From: Thermatribacter velox
Lineage (GTDB): Bacteria > Atribacterota > Atribacteria > Atribacterales > Thermatribacteraceae
DNA: 64,000 nt
NCBI RefSeq assembly: GCF_038396615.1
Contig: NZ_CP121689.1
Span: 942,001 to 1,006,000, forward strand
Reading direction: 5' to 3'
Under the pieces are notes generated by a model that saw nothing but the letters and a program-made list of their open reading frames with translations, was not told where the DNA came from and did not search any database. The position numbers and the translations under genes are program-made. Positions 46,911 to 55,640 of this stretch are shown here, piece after piece; positions within the stretch are counted from its first letter, which is position 1; the number at the start of each line of letters is the position of its first letter.

Positions 46911-48302
46911 ATGCGTGAATTTGACCTTTTAGTGATTGGTGGCGGTCCAGCCGGATATGCGGGAGCCATACGCGCAGCACAAAGAGGGTTAAAAGTAGCG
47001 TTAATAGAAAAAAGAGAGTTAGGGGGTACTTGCCTTAACCGGGGTTGCATACCTACTAAAGCCTTATTTAAGGCTCAAGAAGTACTGCACCTTGTGCAAA
47101 ATGCCGCCCAGTTTGGGATTAAGGCAAGCTTTGAGGGTCTGGATTGGAACCAGGTCCTCAAAAGGAAAAACCAGATAGTAAAAAGGCTAACAGGTGGAGT
47201 AGGTTTTTTGCTACGCAAAGCTGGAGCAGAAATCATTCAAGGGGTAGCTCGTTTTGTGGATGGGAACCAGATTGAAGTTACCAAGGCGGATGAGAGCAAG
47301 GAAGTATTGAAAGCGAGGTTTATCTTCCTGGCTTCGGGCTCCAGGACCGCTCTGCCACCTGTGAAAGGGTTAGAACTTGAAGGAGTAATCGACAGCGAAG
47401 AGGCACTGTCTTTACCCTCCTTACCCGAAAGGCTTGTAGTAATTGGTGGGGGGGTTATTGGTATGGAATTAGCATGTATTTTCAACACTTTTGGTGTCCA
47501 AGTAGAAGTTATTGAAATGATGCCCAAGATACTGCCTCCAGTTGATAGCGAAGTGACTGCTTTGCTTACTGAAATGGTCGAAAAAAGAGGCATGAAAATC
47601 CACCTTGAAGCCAGAGTCAAAGCGATTCAAAAAGTAGCAAAGAGTCTTAAGGTTACTTTTGAAAAAGAAGGCCAGGAAAAAGAAGTGCAAGGCGACCTGG
47701 TTCTCATAGCAACAGGCAGAAAGCCCCTTTTAGAAGGGTTGAACATTGAATCCACCGGAATACAGGTCGAAAATGGCGTTCCCAAAACTGATTCAACTAT
47801 GCGCACCACTGTACCCCACATCTATGCGATAGGAGACATAAACGGAAGACACATGCTGGCCCACGTTGCCTACAAAGAAGCTGAAGTAGCTGTAGCTAAC
47901 CTATTGGGTGAGAAAAAATACATGGATTACCGAGCTGTACCCAATTGTGTTTTTTGCTCACCCGAGGTTGCTTCAGTGGGCCTCTCCGAGGAAGAAGCTA
48001 TCCAGAAAGGTTTTGACGTGAGTATTGGCAAATTTCCCTTTCGAGGCTGTGGAAAAGCGCTTATTGAGGGTGAGAGTGAGGGTTTTGTCAAAATCATTGC
48101 CTGTAAAAAAACCAAAGAAATACTTGGAATACACATCATTGGCCCGCAAGCGTCTTCTCTTATTGCAGAAGCCACGTTAGCCATGGCCCTGGAATGTACT
48201 CCCCAGGAGATTGCCGAAACTATCCACGCACATCCCACCCTTCCTGAAGCAACCATGGAAGCAGCAGAAGCCGTTTTTGGGGCTCCATTGCACTTCTCCT
48301 GA
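46911..48302 (+). CDS. lpdA: Dihydrolipoyl dehydrogenase (L protein)
   Basis: A 463-residue FAD-dependent disulfide reductase. The redox Cys pair is in GGTCLNRGCIPTKA, the FAD motif is VIGGGPAGYAGAIRAAQRG, the NAD motif VIGGGVIGMELACIFNTFG, and the C-terminal active-site His is in ETIHAHPTLPEA. Here it serves the glycine cleavage system, reoxidising lipoyl-GcvH, as gcvT and gcvH follow directly. NADH made could feed NfnAB encoded upstream in the same operon. Confidence 0.95.
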   Translation: MREFDLLVIGGGPAGYAGAIRAAQRGLKVALIEKRELGGTCLNRGCIPTKALFKAQEVLHLVQNAAQFGIKASFEGLDWNQVLKRKNQIVKRLTGGVGFLLRKAGAEIIQGVARFVDGNQIEVTKADESKEVLKARFIFLASGSRTALPPVKGLELEGVIDSEEALSLPSLPERLVVIGGGVIGMELACIFNTFGVQVEVIEMMPKILPPVDSEVTALLTEMVEKRGMKIHLEARVKAIQKVAKSLKVTFEKEGQEKEVQGDLVLIATGRKPLLEGLNIESTGIQVENGVPKTDSTMRTTVPHIYAIGDINGRHMLAHVAYKEAEVAVANLLGEKKYMDYRAVPNCVFCSPEVASVGLSEEEAIQKGFDVSIGKFPFRGCGKALIEGESEGFVKIIACKKTKEILGIHIIGPQASSLIAEATLAMALECTPQEIAETIHAHPTLPEATMEAAEAVFGAPLHFS

Positions 48303-48314
48303 AGGAGGTATCTC

Positions 48315-49427
48315 TTGAGAAAGCTCCCTCTGGCCCACAAACATCTTGAAATCGGCGCAAGAATGGGGGGATTTGCAAGCTGGGAAGTGCCTCTTTTCTA
48401 CAAGAGCATTCGCGAAGAATATTTCACCTGCAAAAACAACTGTGGCCTTTTCGACATTTCCCATCTGGGCAAATTCATAGTTCAAGGTAAAGATGCGCAA
48501 GCTTTTATGGAATTTATTTCAACCCGCCACTTCTCAGAAAAAGTCTCCCCACGGGGTAAAGTGAGCTTCTTTTTAAACATAAGGGGTGGCATTATTGATA
48601 TGTCTTTGGTCTACAAAATCGAGGACCGAAAGTTTTTGATATTCACCAATGCTGGAGCCCGAGAGAAATTTTTTCTATGGACAAGTTATATTGCAAATCA
48701 GCATCATTTTGACATAGAAGTTGAAGATCATACTGAAGGGAGTCTCCTTTTTTCCATACAGGGACCAAAAAGCCGGGAAGTCGTGAAAAGAGCTTTTTCT
48801 GAAAATCTGGACTCCTTGCCCCGTTTCGGGTGGAAAAAACTTGCAGCATCCAATTACAACCTGATGATTATGCGAAGCGCTTTTTCTTACGAAGACGGTT
48901 TTGAAATATGGCATCAGGGGATAGACAACGGAAACATCTGGGGAACTTTACTTCAGCAGATTACTGAACAGGGAGGTTGTCCCTGTGGCTTTGGAGTTCG
49001 GGATCTTTTACGCTTTGAAGCTTCATTGCCACTTCACGGGCAGGAAATCGATGAAACGGTAACCCCACTTGAGCTCAAAAAGGAATATCTTATAGAATGG
49101 GAAAAAGAAGACTTTATAGGCAAAAGTTCACTATACCTTGAGCGGAAAATTGGACCCAAAAAACAGCTGGTAGGCATAGAAATCATTGAGGGGAGAAAAA
49201 TACCCCGTTATGGCTATCCTGTATACAGTTCCCAGAATCTACCCTGTGGCTACATTACCAGTGGCAACTATTCCTTTATGTTTAGGAAAATCCTGGGGCT
49301 TGGCTTTCTGGACCAACAAAGTTGCTCCCTCGGAGAAGAGCTGATTATCTCGGCTCCAGGGGGTAAAATAAAAGGCAGGATAGTAAATATTCCTTTCATT
49401 ACATCTTTTTCTGAGAAAGGAGAATGA
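48315..49427 (+). CDS. gcvT: Aminomethyltransferase (glycine cleavage T protein)
   Basis: A 370-residue T protein that passes the methylene group from aminomethyl-lipoyl GcvH to tetrahydrofolate. It opens PLAHKHLEIGARMGGFASWEVPL, has ISHLGKFIVQGKDA, the catalytic Asp in RGGIIDMSLVY, and PLHGQEIDETVTPLE. It is more divergent than most bacterial GcvT. The start is TTG 48315, eight bases after AAGGAGG. Placed between lpdA and gcvH. Confidence 0.88.
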   Translation: MRKLPLAHKHLEIGARMGGFASWEVPLFYKSIREEYFTCKNNCGLFDISHLGKFIVQGKDAQAFMEFISTRHFSEKVSPRGKVSFFLNIRGGIIDMSLVYKIEDRKFLIFTNAGAREKFFLWTSYIANQHHFDIEVEDHTEGSLLFSIQGPKSREVVKRAFSENLDSLPRFGWKKLAASNYNLMIMRSAFSYEDGFEIWHQGIDNGNIWGTLLQQITEQGGCPCGFGVRDLLRFEASLPLHGQEIDETVTPLELKKEYLIEWEKEDFIGKSSLYLERKIGPKKQLVGIEIIEGRKIPRYGYPVYSSQNLPCGYITSGNYSFMFRKILGLGFLDQQSCSLGEELIISAPGGKIKGRIVNIPFITSFSEKGE

Positions 49428-49430
49428 TAA

Positions 49431-49811
49431 ATGAACATTCCAGAAGGTTTGCTTTACACCAAAGACCACATTTGGGTTAAAAGAGAAGGGGATATGGTAA
49501 CCTGTGGCATCACCGATTACGCCCAAAGTGAGCTGGGTGATGTGGTCTTTATAGAACTTCCCTCTCCTGGTCAGAAATTTAAAAAGGGGCAAAAAATGGG
49601 CAGTGTAGAATCGGTTAAAAGTGTGTCTAATCTCTACGCTCCTGTCTCTGGAGAAATAATGGAAGTGAACGGTGCCCTGGAAGAAAAGCCCGAAACCATC
49701 AATCAAAAACCTTATGAGGGATGGATAGCCAAAATAAAAATCGAAGATGAAAAAGAACTGGGTGAACTACTCACTGCAGACCAGTACAGAAAATTTATCC
49801 AGGAAAGCTGA
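49431..49811 (+). CDS. gcvH: Glycine cleavage H protein
   Basis: A 126-residue lipoyl carrier. The lipoylated lysine lies in GSVESVKSVSNLYAPVSG; the N-terminal YTKDHIWVKREGDMVTCGITDYAQ and C-terminal YEGWIAKIKI are standard. AAGGAG precedes ATG 49431. The lipoate ligase gene overlaps or directly follows and should modify this protein. The P protein gene (gcvP or gcvPA/PB) is not in the window. Confidence 0.96.
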   Translation: MNIPEGLLYTKDHIWVKREGDMVTCGITDYAQSELGDVVFIELPSPGQKFKKGQKMGSVESVKSVSNLYAPVSGEIMEVNGALEEKPETINQKPYEGWIAKIKIEDEKELGELLTADQYRKFIQES

Positions 49812-50604
49812 CCTAATTTTAAGAGTTATATTTGACGGTAAAAATTCTGGCTTCTGGAACATGGCCCAGGATGAAGCTTTGCTTAGCCTGGGAGAAACAA
49901 TAGAACAGGCTGTCCCTCCCACTTTGCGGTTTTTTTCATGGTCAGAACCAACCCTCTCAATAGGGCGTTTCCAGAGAACGGACAGCCTAAACCTCTCTTA
50001 CCTTGAGAAAAAGAAGATCCCCCTGGTTAGGCGCCCTACTGGAGGAAGAGCTATACTACACGACAACGAGATAACCTTCAGCCTGTACCTTCCACTTCCT
50101 AAGGAAACTCTCAACCCCCTTGTTCTTTACTGCTCCCTAAAAGAAGCGTGGGTAAAGACTCTGCAGAAAATAGGTTTGTTTCCCGATACAAAGAACAATT
50201 CTAAAAACTACTTTGCCTCACCTTATTGTTTTTCTCTGAACACTGCCCACGAGATAACCATTAGAGGAAAGAAAATAATTGGCATAGCCCAGGCGAAAGC
50301 GAAAAAAGGAGTCCTTTTTCAGGGCTCGTTCATCCTATCTGGTAATCGTGAAGAAATAGCCTGCTGTTTTATAAATTGCGAAAAAATCCAACAAGAACTC
50401 TGGTCAAACTTAACTACTCTCGAGGAGTTAACCCCCAAACCGCCAGTAAAAGAAGAAATCACAAACATATTCCTCAATACCTTGGCAGCAACTCTTGAGA
50501 TGCCCTGGTACAGAGGAGAGCTCAGTGGAGAGGAACAAAAAAGGGCTGAAGAGCTCTTCCAGACTAAGTATGCACCCTTATCTCCTTACCACACCGAAAG
50601 ATAA
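49747..50604 (+). CDS. lplA: Lipoate-protein ligase A family protein
   Basis: A cofactor ligase that attaches lipoate, probably to GcvH. It has SGFWNMAQDEALLSLGE, RRPTGGRAILHDNEITFS (the RRxxGGG-like loop), the reactive lysine in IRGKKIIGIAQAKAKKGVLFQGSF, and a C-terminal helical tail. The start is unclear: the conserved domain begins at about 49815 but no ATG, GTG or TTG lies between gcvH's stop and residue NMAQ. Choices are ATG 49747 or GTG 49762 inside gcvH, or a rare ATT at 49817 after AGGAAAG. Coordinates use the first. Confidence 0.8.
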   Translation: MKKNWVNYSLQTSTENLSRKADLILRVIFDGKNSGFWNMAQDEALLSLGETIEQAVPPTLRFFSWSEPTLSIGRFQRTDSLNLSYLEKKKIPLVRRPTGGRAILHDNEITFSLYLPLPKETLNPLVLYCSLKEAWVKTLQKIGLFPDTKNNSKNYFASPYCFSLNTAHEITIRGKKIIGIAQAKAKKGVLFQGSFILSGNREEIACCFINCEKIQQELWSNLTTLEELTPKPPVKEEITNIFLNTLAATLEMPWYRGELSGEEQKRAEELFQTKYAPLSPYHTER

Positions 50605-50693
50605 TCCCATAAAAGCAAAGAAAAATCCACAAAAATCTTCTCAACCACTTGCCAAAGAGCAGCAAAGTGGCTAAAATGTTAACTGTCTTGAGC

Positions 50694-50772
50694 GGGGTCG
50701 TGGTGTAGCCTGGCCTAACACGTCAGCCTGTCACGTTGAAGATCGCGGGTTCAAATCCCGTCGACCCCGCCA
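50694..50772 (+). tRNA. tRNA-Asp (anticodon GUC)
   Basis: Acceptor GGGGTCG/CGACCCC, anticodon arm TCAGC-CTGTCAC-GTTGA, T arm GGTTCAAATCC, encoded CCA. First of five tRNA genes in 415 bases. Confidence 0.95.
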
Positions 50773-50781
50773 GAAGTTTGT

Positions 50782-50857
50782 GCCGAGATAGCTCAGGTGG
50801 TAGAGCGATGGACTGAAAATCCATGCGTCCCCAGTTCGACTCTGGGTCTCGGCACCA
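50782..50857 (+). tRNA. tRNA-Phe (anticodon GAA)
   Basis: Acceptor GCCGAGA/TCTCGGC, anticodon arm ATGGA-CTGAAAA-TCCAT, encoded CCA. Confidence 0.96.
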
Positions 50858-50865
50858 TTAAGCGA

Positions 50866-50940
50866 GCGGAAGTAGCTCAGGGGTAGAGCATCACCTTGCC
50901 AAGGTGGGGGTCGCGGGTTCAAATCCCGTCTTCCGCTCCA
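50866..50940 (+). tRNA. tRNA-Gly (anticodon GCC)
   Basis: Acceptor GCGGAAG/CTTCCGC, anticodon arm TCACC-TTGCCAA-GGTGG, encoded CCA. Confidence 0.95.
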
Positions 50941-50942
50941 GT

Positions 50943-51018
50943 GGCGGCATAGCCAAGCGGCTAAGGCAGAGGATTGCAAATCCTTCATTCCCCGGTTCGA
51001 GTCCGGGTGCCGCCTCCA
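50943..51018 (+). tRNA. tRNA-Cys (anticodon GCA)
   Basis: Acceptor GGCGGCA/TGCCGCC, anticodon arm GAGGA-TTGCAAA-TCCTT, U73 discriminator, encoded CCA. Confidence 0.95.
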
Positions 51019-51032
51019 GAAAACTCTGGCGT

Positions 51033-51107
51033 GGGCGGCTAGTTCAGAGGGAGAACGCTTCCTTGACGCGGAAGAGGTCACTGGTTCGAGTCCAGTGTCG
51101 CCCACCA
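51033..51107 (+). tRNA. tRNA-Val (anticodon GAC)
   Basis: Acceptor GGGCGGC/GTCGCCC with one G-U pair, anticodon arm CTTCC-TTGACGC-GGAAG, encoded CCA. Confidence 0.94.
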
Positions 51108-51126
51108 TTAAAGTGCATAAAAAGGG

Positions 51127-51154
51127 GCGCCACCATAAGATGTGGCGCTTTTTT
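51127..51154 (+). terminator. Terminator after the tRNA cluster
   Basis: GCGCCAC, eight-base loop, GTGGCGC followed by TTTTTT, 20 bases after tRNA-Val and 30 before thrS. No T-box or S-box sequence is apparent between it and thrS. Confidence 0.8.
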
Positions 51155-51183
51155 CATTTACAGAACAAGCAAGGAGGAAGCCA

Positions 51184-53010
51184 ATGAGTAAGGAAAAACG
51201 CGCGATAGCAGCTGTTTCAAAAGAGGGAGAAATCATAGACCTAAGCCTCGTCAAGGAAAATGATGCGGTGGAACGGTATATTTATTTCGATGATCCAGAA
51301 GGCAAGAAAATCTATTGGCACAGCACTGCCCACATTATGGCTCAGGCGGTAAAAAGATTGTACCCGGAAGCCAAGTTGGGTGTTGGACCAGCAATTGAAG
51401 AAGGTTTCTATTATGATTTCGACATCCCGGGAGGAATTGAGGAAACAGCGCTTAAAGCTATAGAAAAAGAAATGAAAAAAATCATTAAAGAAAATTTACC
51501 CTTTGTACGCAAAGAAGCGAGCAAAGAAGAAGCAAGAGATATTTTTGAGAAGCGAGGAGAAAAATACAAATTAGAAATCCTTGAAGAGATACCTGAAGAA
51601 CGAGTGAGCATATATCAAAATGGAGAATTTGTAGACCTCTGTCGAGGGCCTCACGTGCCTTCCACAGGTTTTATAAAGGCATTTGCGCTTTTGAGCGTTG
51701 CAGGAGCCTACTGGAAAGGAAAAGCCGAGAACCCTATGCTCCAGCGAATCTATGGGATTTCTTTCGAGAGCAAGGAAGAGCTGCAAGCATATTTAGAGCG
51801 CCTGGAAGAAGCTCGAAAAAGAGACCATAGGCGCTTGGGAAAAGAACTGGATCTTTTCAGCCTTCACGAAGAAGGCCCAGGTTTTCCGTTCTTTCATCCC
51901 AAAGGCATGATTATCATAAATACTCTGATAGACTTCTGGCGTAAAGAGCACCTGAAGCGAGGCTACCAGGAAATTAGAACTCCTATCATGTTGGATAGAA
52001 AGCTCTGGGAGCGCTCTGGACACTGGGAACATTATCGGGAAAATATGTATTTTACTCAGATTGAAAACCGGGAATTTGCTATAAAACCCATGAACTGCCC
52101 TGGAGGCATTCTTGTCTACCAGACCCGCTTACGCAGTTACAAAGAACTCCCCCTCCGTATTGCAGAACTTGGTCTGGTGCACAGACACGAGCTATCTGGA
52201 GTTTTGCACGGCCTTATGCGCGTCCGCTGCTTTACCCAAGATGATGCACACATTTATATGGAGCCCCACCAGGTTAAAGACGAAATCATAGGAGTGATAA
52301 GACTCGCCGACTTCTTCTATCGACTTTTTAACTTTGACTACGAAGTAGAACTGAGCACTCGTCCTGAAAAAGCAATGGGTTCTGACGAAATGTGGGAACT
52401 GGCCACTTCCTCCCTGGAAGAGGCCCTTAAAGAACTCAATCTTCCTTACCGCGTCAACGAAGGAGAAGGCGCTTTTTATGGGCCTAAAATTGACTTCCAT
52501 CTGCGTGATAGCCTGGGACGCCGCTGGCAATGCGGTACCATCCAGCTCGACTTCTCGATGCCCGAAAAGTTTGACCTCTCTTACATAGGAAAAGATGGAG
52601 CCCGGCACAGACCTGTAATGCTTCATCGTACCGTTTTGGGGAGCATAGAGCGTTTTTTGGGAATACTCATTGAGCATTTTGCAGGAGCTTTCCCACTCTG
52701 GCTGGCACCTGTGCAGGTTGTGATATTACCAATAGCTGAACGACATCTTTCCTACGCCCAGAAAGTCAAAGCGACTTTACTGGAGAGGGAAATAAGAACT
52801 GAGTTGGACGACGAAAATGCAACGCTGGGGGCCAAAATAAGGAAAGCGCAAAATAGCAAAATTCCTTATATTTTGATTGTGGGTGACAAAGAGGAACAGG
52901 AAGAAAAAGTGAGTGTGCGGAAAAGAAAAGAGGGAGATATTGGGAGTTTAACTCTGGAAAAATTCATCGCAAATATTCAGGAAGCAATCAATAAAAAATC
53001 AGTGGAGTGA
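51184..53010 (+). CDS. thrS: Threonyl-tRNA synthetase with shortened TGS domain
   Basis: Class II synthetase of 608 residues, about 35 shorter than the common form. The first half of the N-terminal TGS domain is missing: the protein begins at AIAAVSKEGEIIDLSLVKEND, right before the editing domain (HSTAHIMAQAVKRLYP). Catalytic zinc ligands are in KPMNCPGG and HRHELSGVLHGLMRVRCFTQDD; motif 3 is MLHRTVLGSIERFLG. AAGGAGG precedes ATG 51184 and upstream codons run into the terminator. A methyltransferase gene follows after one base. Confidence 0.95.
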   Translation: MSKEKRAIAAVSKEGEIIDLSLVKENDAVERYIYFDDPEGKKIYWHSTAHIMAQAVKRLYPEAKLGVGPAIEEGFYYDFDIPGGIEETALKAIEKEMKKIIKENLPFVRKEASKEEARDIFEKRGEKYKLEILEEIPEERVSIYQNGEFVDLCRGPHVPSTGFIKAFALLSVAGAYWKGKAENPMLQRIYGISFESKEELQAYLERLEEARKRDHRRLGKELDLFSLHEEGPGFPFFHPKGMIIINTLIDFWRKEHLKRGYQEIRTPIMLDRKLWERSGHWEHYRENMYFTQIENREFAIKPMNCPGGILVYQTRLRSYKELPLRIAELGLVHRHELSGVLHGLMRVRCFTQDDAHIYMEPHQVKDEIIGVIRLADFFYRLFNFDYEVELSTRPEKAMGSDEMWELATSSLEEALKELNLPYRVNEGEGAFYGPKIDFHLRDSLGRRWQCGTIQLDFSMPEKFDLSYIGKDGARHRPVMLHRTVLGSIERFLGILIEHFAGAFPLWLAPVQVVILPIAERHLSYAQKVKATLLEREIRTELDDENATLGAKIRKAQNSKIPYILIVGDKEEQEEKVSVRKRKEGDIGSLTLEKFIANIQEAINKKSVE

Positions 53011-53011
53011 C

Positions 53012-53887
53012 ATGAGAGAAGCCGAGCTTCACAAAAATTTTTGGAACCACCACGTCGCCAAAGAGAAGCGAAGGGACAGGAACTTAGAAAAAAAGATCCA
53101 TACCGATTTAGTATGGCTTGAGATAGAAAGAGTTTTACAAGAAGGTATGACTGTCCTGGATGCAGGCGGAGGACATGGAAGGTACTCGTTACTCCTCGCT
53201 GAAAGGGGTTGTGAAGTTTACCACCTGGATATCTCAAAGCGAATGCTCAAGGATGCTCAGGATGAAGCTCGGAAGAAGGGCATTAGCAACATCCGTTTTA
53301 TAGAAGGTGATATCAGGAACCTCTCTTTTTTTGAGGACGGAAAGTTTGACCTGGTAATCTCTCTGGATGCACCTGTATCCTATGCCTATCCACAACATGA
53401 AAAGGCTCTGAAAGAACTGGCCAGAGTGAGCAAAAAAATGCTCATCATTTCAGTGGTCAATCGTTTGGGCCAACTTCCGGTGTTCATAGAAACAGAGCTC
53501 CGCTTTCATAAATCCCTGGAAATCAGCATGAAATTTCTGAAAACCGGCAATTGGGATCATCCGCCATTTTTAAGCTCCCTGGAAGGGAAAATGCCCTTTC
53601 TGTCCTATTTCATTTTTCCTCCCCTGCACGGGTTTTTGCCTCAGGAAGTAATTAGCATGGTAGAGACCAATGGTTTCACAATTGAGCGCTTGGTGGCCAC
53701 AGGTACTTTAGCCCGTATGTTGTCCCCGAAAACACTCCGTAAATTGTCTAAGGATGCAAACCTATACCGCGAGTTCTTAAAAATCTCCTTAGAGTACGAT
53801 TCCCAAATTGAAGTCTTGGGCATAGGTGCCAGGTCAGCTTCCGGAATCTTAATTGTAGCACACCGCAAGCAGGGGAGAAAGCAGTGA
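53012..53887 (+). CDS. Class I SAM-dependent methyltransferase
   Basis: A 291-residue methyltransferase of unknown substrate. SAM-binding motif I is VLDAGGGHGRYSLLLAERG (about residues 47-65), followed by VYHLDISKRML and the acidic FIEGDIRNLSFF, then DLVISLDAPVSYAYP. A C-terminal helical region of about 100 residues is not recognised. ATG 53012 is one base from the thrS stop; its end overlaps prmA by four bases. It may modify a translation-related substrate given its neighbours, but this is inference. Confidence 0.8.
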   Translation: MREAELHKNFWNHHVAKEKRRDRNLEKKIHTDLVWLEIERVLQEGMTVLDAGGGHGRYSLLLAERGCEVYHLDISKRMLKDAQDEARKKGISNIRFIEGDIRNLSFFEDGKFDLVISLDAPVSYAYPQHEKALKELARVSKKMLIISVVNRLGQLPVFIETELRFHKSLEISMKFLKTGNWDHPPFLSSLEGKMPFLSYFIFPPLHGFLPQEVISMVETNGFTIERLVATGTLARMLSPKTLRKLSKDANLYREFLKISLEYDSQIEVLGIGARSASGILIVAHRKQGRKQ

Positions 53888-54696
53888 AGTGGCGCAAACT
53901 CGTTATCATACCGAAGGATGATGTATCTCGCGAGCTCCTGTACCTTTTCTTTCAAGGAAAGGCGATAGGTGGTTTGTGGGAAAATGGAGAGAAAATAATT
54001 GTTTACCTTGAAGAACAAAAAACTCTGGACGACTTACCAACAAACCTTGTAAAGCATCTTGAAGAAACTGAAGAACCGGAAAGTGATTGGAAAAACTATT
54101 GGAGAAAGAATTTTCCAGTAGTTTGGGTTGAGAAAAACATTACTATTCGTCCTCCTTGGATAGGGCCAACCGGGGCTGGTATAGATCTGGTTATCTACCC
54201 CGGACTCGCTTTTGGCACCGGTCATCACCCCACCACTTTGTGGTGTATTAGAATGCTCAAGAAATACTGTAAAAAAGGGAATACTCTCCTCGATGTGGGA
54301 ACGGGTTCAGGAATACTCTCCATATTTGCTTCCAAAATAGGAGCCTCCAGGATAGTCGCTTTAGATATAGACCCCCTGACCCAGAAAGAATTACAAAGAA
54401 ACTGCGCCTTAAATAATATTCATCCCCAAAAAATTGATTTTAAGCTCGGCAGCATCGCCGATGTGAGGGGCAAGTTTGACCTCCTGGTGGTAAATATAAG
54501 TCCCAACTTTATCATTGAAAACGCACCTCTTTTTGAGGAAAAACTTGTTCCTGGGGGATTGCTTATAGTCTCAGGTTTTGAAAGGAAAGACATACAGAAA
54601 GTGTGCTACAGGCTTAACCTTTTAGGGTTTCAAGAAACAGACCGCGCCGTTCAAAACAACTGGGTAACCATGGTTTTTTCTAAGAGTAGGAAGTAA
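53884..54696 (+). CDS. prmA: Ribosomal protein L11 methyltransferase
   Basis: A 270-residue methyltransferase. The PrmA signature is YPGLAFGTGHHPTTLWCIRML, with SAM motif LLDVGTGSGILSIFASKIGA and post-motif LLVVNISPNFI in place of the usual NILA. A short N-terminal domain with WKNYWRKNF binds L11. The start is GTG 53884 in the ATGA-like overlap with the preceding gene. Confidence 0.9.
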   Translation: MKWRKLVIIPKDDVSRELLYLFFQGKAIGGLWENGEKIIVYLEEQKTLDDLPTNLVKHLEETEEPESDWKNYWRKNFPVVWVEKNITIRPPWIGPTGAGIDLVIYPGLAFGTGHHPTTLWCIRMLKKYCKKGNTLLDVGTGSGILSIFASKIGASRIVALDIDPLTQKELQRNCALNNIHPQKIDFKLGSIADVRGKFDLLVVNISPNFIIENAPLFEEKLVPGGLLIVSGFERKDIQKVCYRLNLLGFQETDRAVQNNWVTMVFSKSRK

Positions 54697-54741
54697 GTTA
54701 TAATAATATTGAAGTCCCAAAACAGTGAGGTGGTCTGTGCT

Positions 54742-55146
54742 TTGAGAATTGCTTTTGTGTACTCTACTAAAGACCAAGGCCTGGTAAATATTACTAAATA
54801 CATGATAGCGCTTTTTGAAAAATCCGGCCATACGGTAAAAGCAATAGAAGTTGAGAATCTTTCTTCGCCCATAAGCTTTAGGCCTTTCGACTTGGTTATG
54901 GTGGGAGCAACGATAACCAGTTTCTTTGGGGGGAAAATCTCTCAAGAAGTTGTTAAGTTTCTGCAGGGAGCCAACGGGATGGAAGGGAAAAAATCAGTCG
55001 CTTATGTGAAATCTGCACTCTTTGGTACCGACAAGGCCTTACGCCGCCTGATGGGGCATATGGAATCGCGAGGCGCCTTTGTAGTTGATTTTGAGGCCAT
55101 CAAAGGACAGAAAGAGGCAGAAGAACTTGTGAAACGTCATCTTTAA
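54742..55146 (+). CDS. Flavodoxin-like protein
   Basis: A 134-residue flavodoxin-fold protein. After the first strand LRIAFVYSTKDQGLVNITKYM (phosphate loop region) it shows FDLVMVGATITSFFGGKIS and SVAYVKSALFGTD, positions where flavodoxins bind FMN. TTG 54742 is taken as start because GAGGTGG lies eight bases upstream; the frame is open to TTG 54709. It probably follows prmA in one transcript. Whether it binds FMN is uncertain, as the loop is not the canonical TGNTE. Confidence 0.65.
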   Translation: MRIAFVYSTKDQGLVNITKYMIALFEKSGHTVKAIEVENLSSPISFRPFDLVMVGATITSFFGGKISQEVVKFLQGANGMEGKKSVAYVKSALFGTDKALRRLMGHMESRGAFVVDFEAIKGQKEAEELVKRHL

Positions 55147-55162
55147 GAAGGGAGGGTAAAAG

Positions 55163-55360
55163 ATGGAAGAGCGTTCCGGAAAAAGTAAGGAGCTTTTTGA
55201 AGAATTACTTTTTGGACCTATTGAAAAGTTTTTCGGACCCCTGGTCGATGACGAAGTAAAAAAGCACCTTTCTCAAGCTCGAATAGAATTACTTAAAGCT
55301 ATGCGGGTTGCCATAGACCGAGAAATTGAAAAAGCAGAAAAGAAACAACAATGTCAATAA
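55163..55360 (+). CDS. Small helical protein of unknown function
   Basis: A 65-residue charged, mainly helical protein (FGPIEKFFGPLVDDEVKKHL, then a long Glu/Lys-rich helix). GGGAGG precedes ATG 55163 by nine bases and it follows the flavodoxin-like gene after 16 bases, so the frame is credible. No family recognised; the composition suggests a small interaction partner. Confidence 0.6.
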   Translation: MEERSGKSKELFEELLFGPIEKFFGPLVDDEVKKHLSQARIELLKAMRVAIDREIEKAEKKQQCQ

Positions 55361-55363
55361 AAA

Positions 55364-55438
55364 TGGTGCGCGGTGCTGGATTCGAACCAGCGACTTCCAC
55401 CGTGTGAGGATGGCACTCTACCGCTGAGTTAACCGCGC
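55364..55438 (-). tRNA. tRNA-Val (anticodon CAC)
   Basis: Minus-strand cloverleaf with acceptor GCGCGGT/ACCGCGC, anticodon arm CCATC-CTCACAC-GGTGG, encoded CCA. It starts three bases after the 65-codon frame and is convergent to it. Confidence 0.95.
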
Positions 55439-55640
55439 ACTTGAGTGTCTATAAGCATTATATGCAACTTCCCAACCTGTGTCAACCAAATACCACTCAA
55501 AAACACATAACTATTGGTTCTAATCCTTGCTATCGAAAAGTAGACTTTCCGCAACAAAATGGTAAAATAAAACGTTGTGTTGCAAACAGCTATCTCCCTG
55601 CGAAAAGGGGGAAATCTTGATAGAAAAGGGGATATGTGAT

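Noticed and set aside
51108-51183. A T-box leader for thrS
   Set aside because: Only a simple terminator for the tRNA cluster is present; there is no T-box sequence and too little room.
55575-55640. A 22-residue N-terminal extension of the aldolase
   Set aside because: It has no family match and AAAAGGGG is correctly spaced for ATG 55641.
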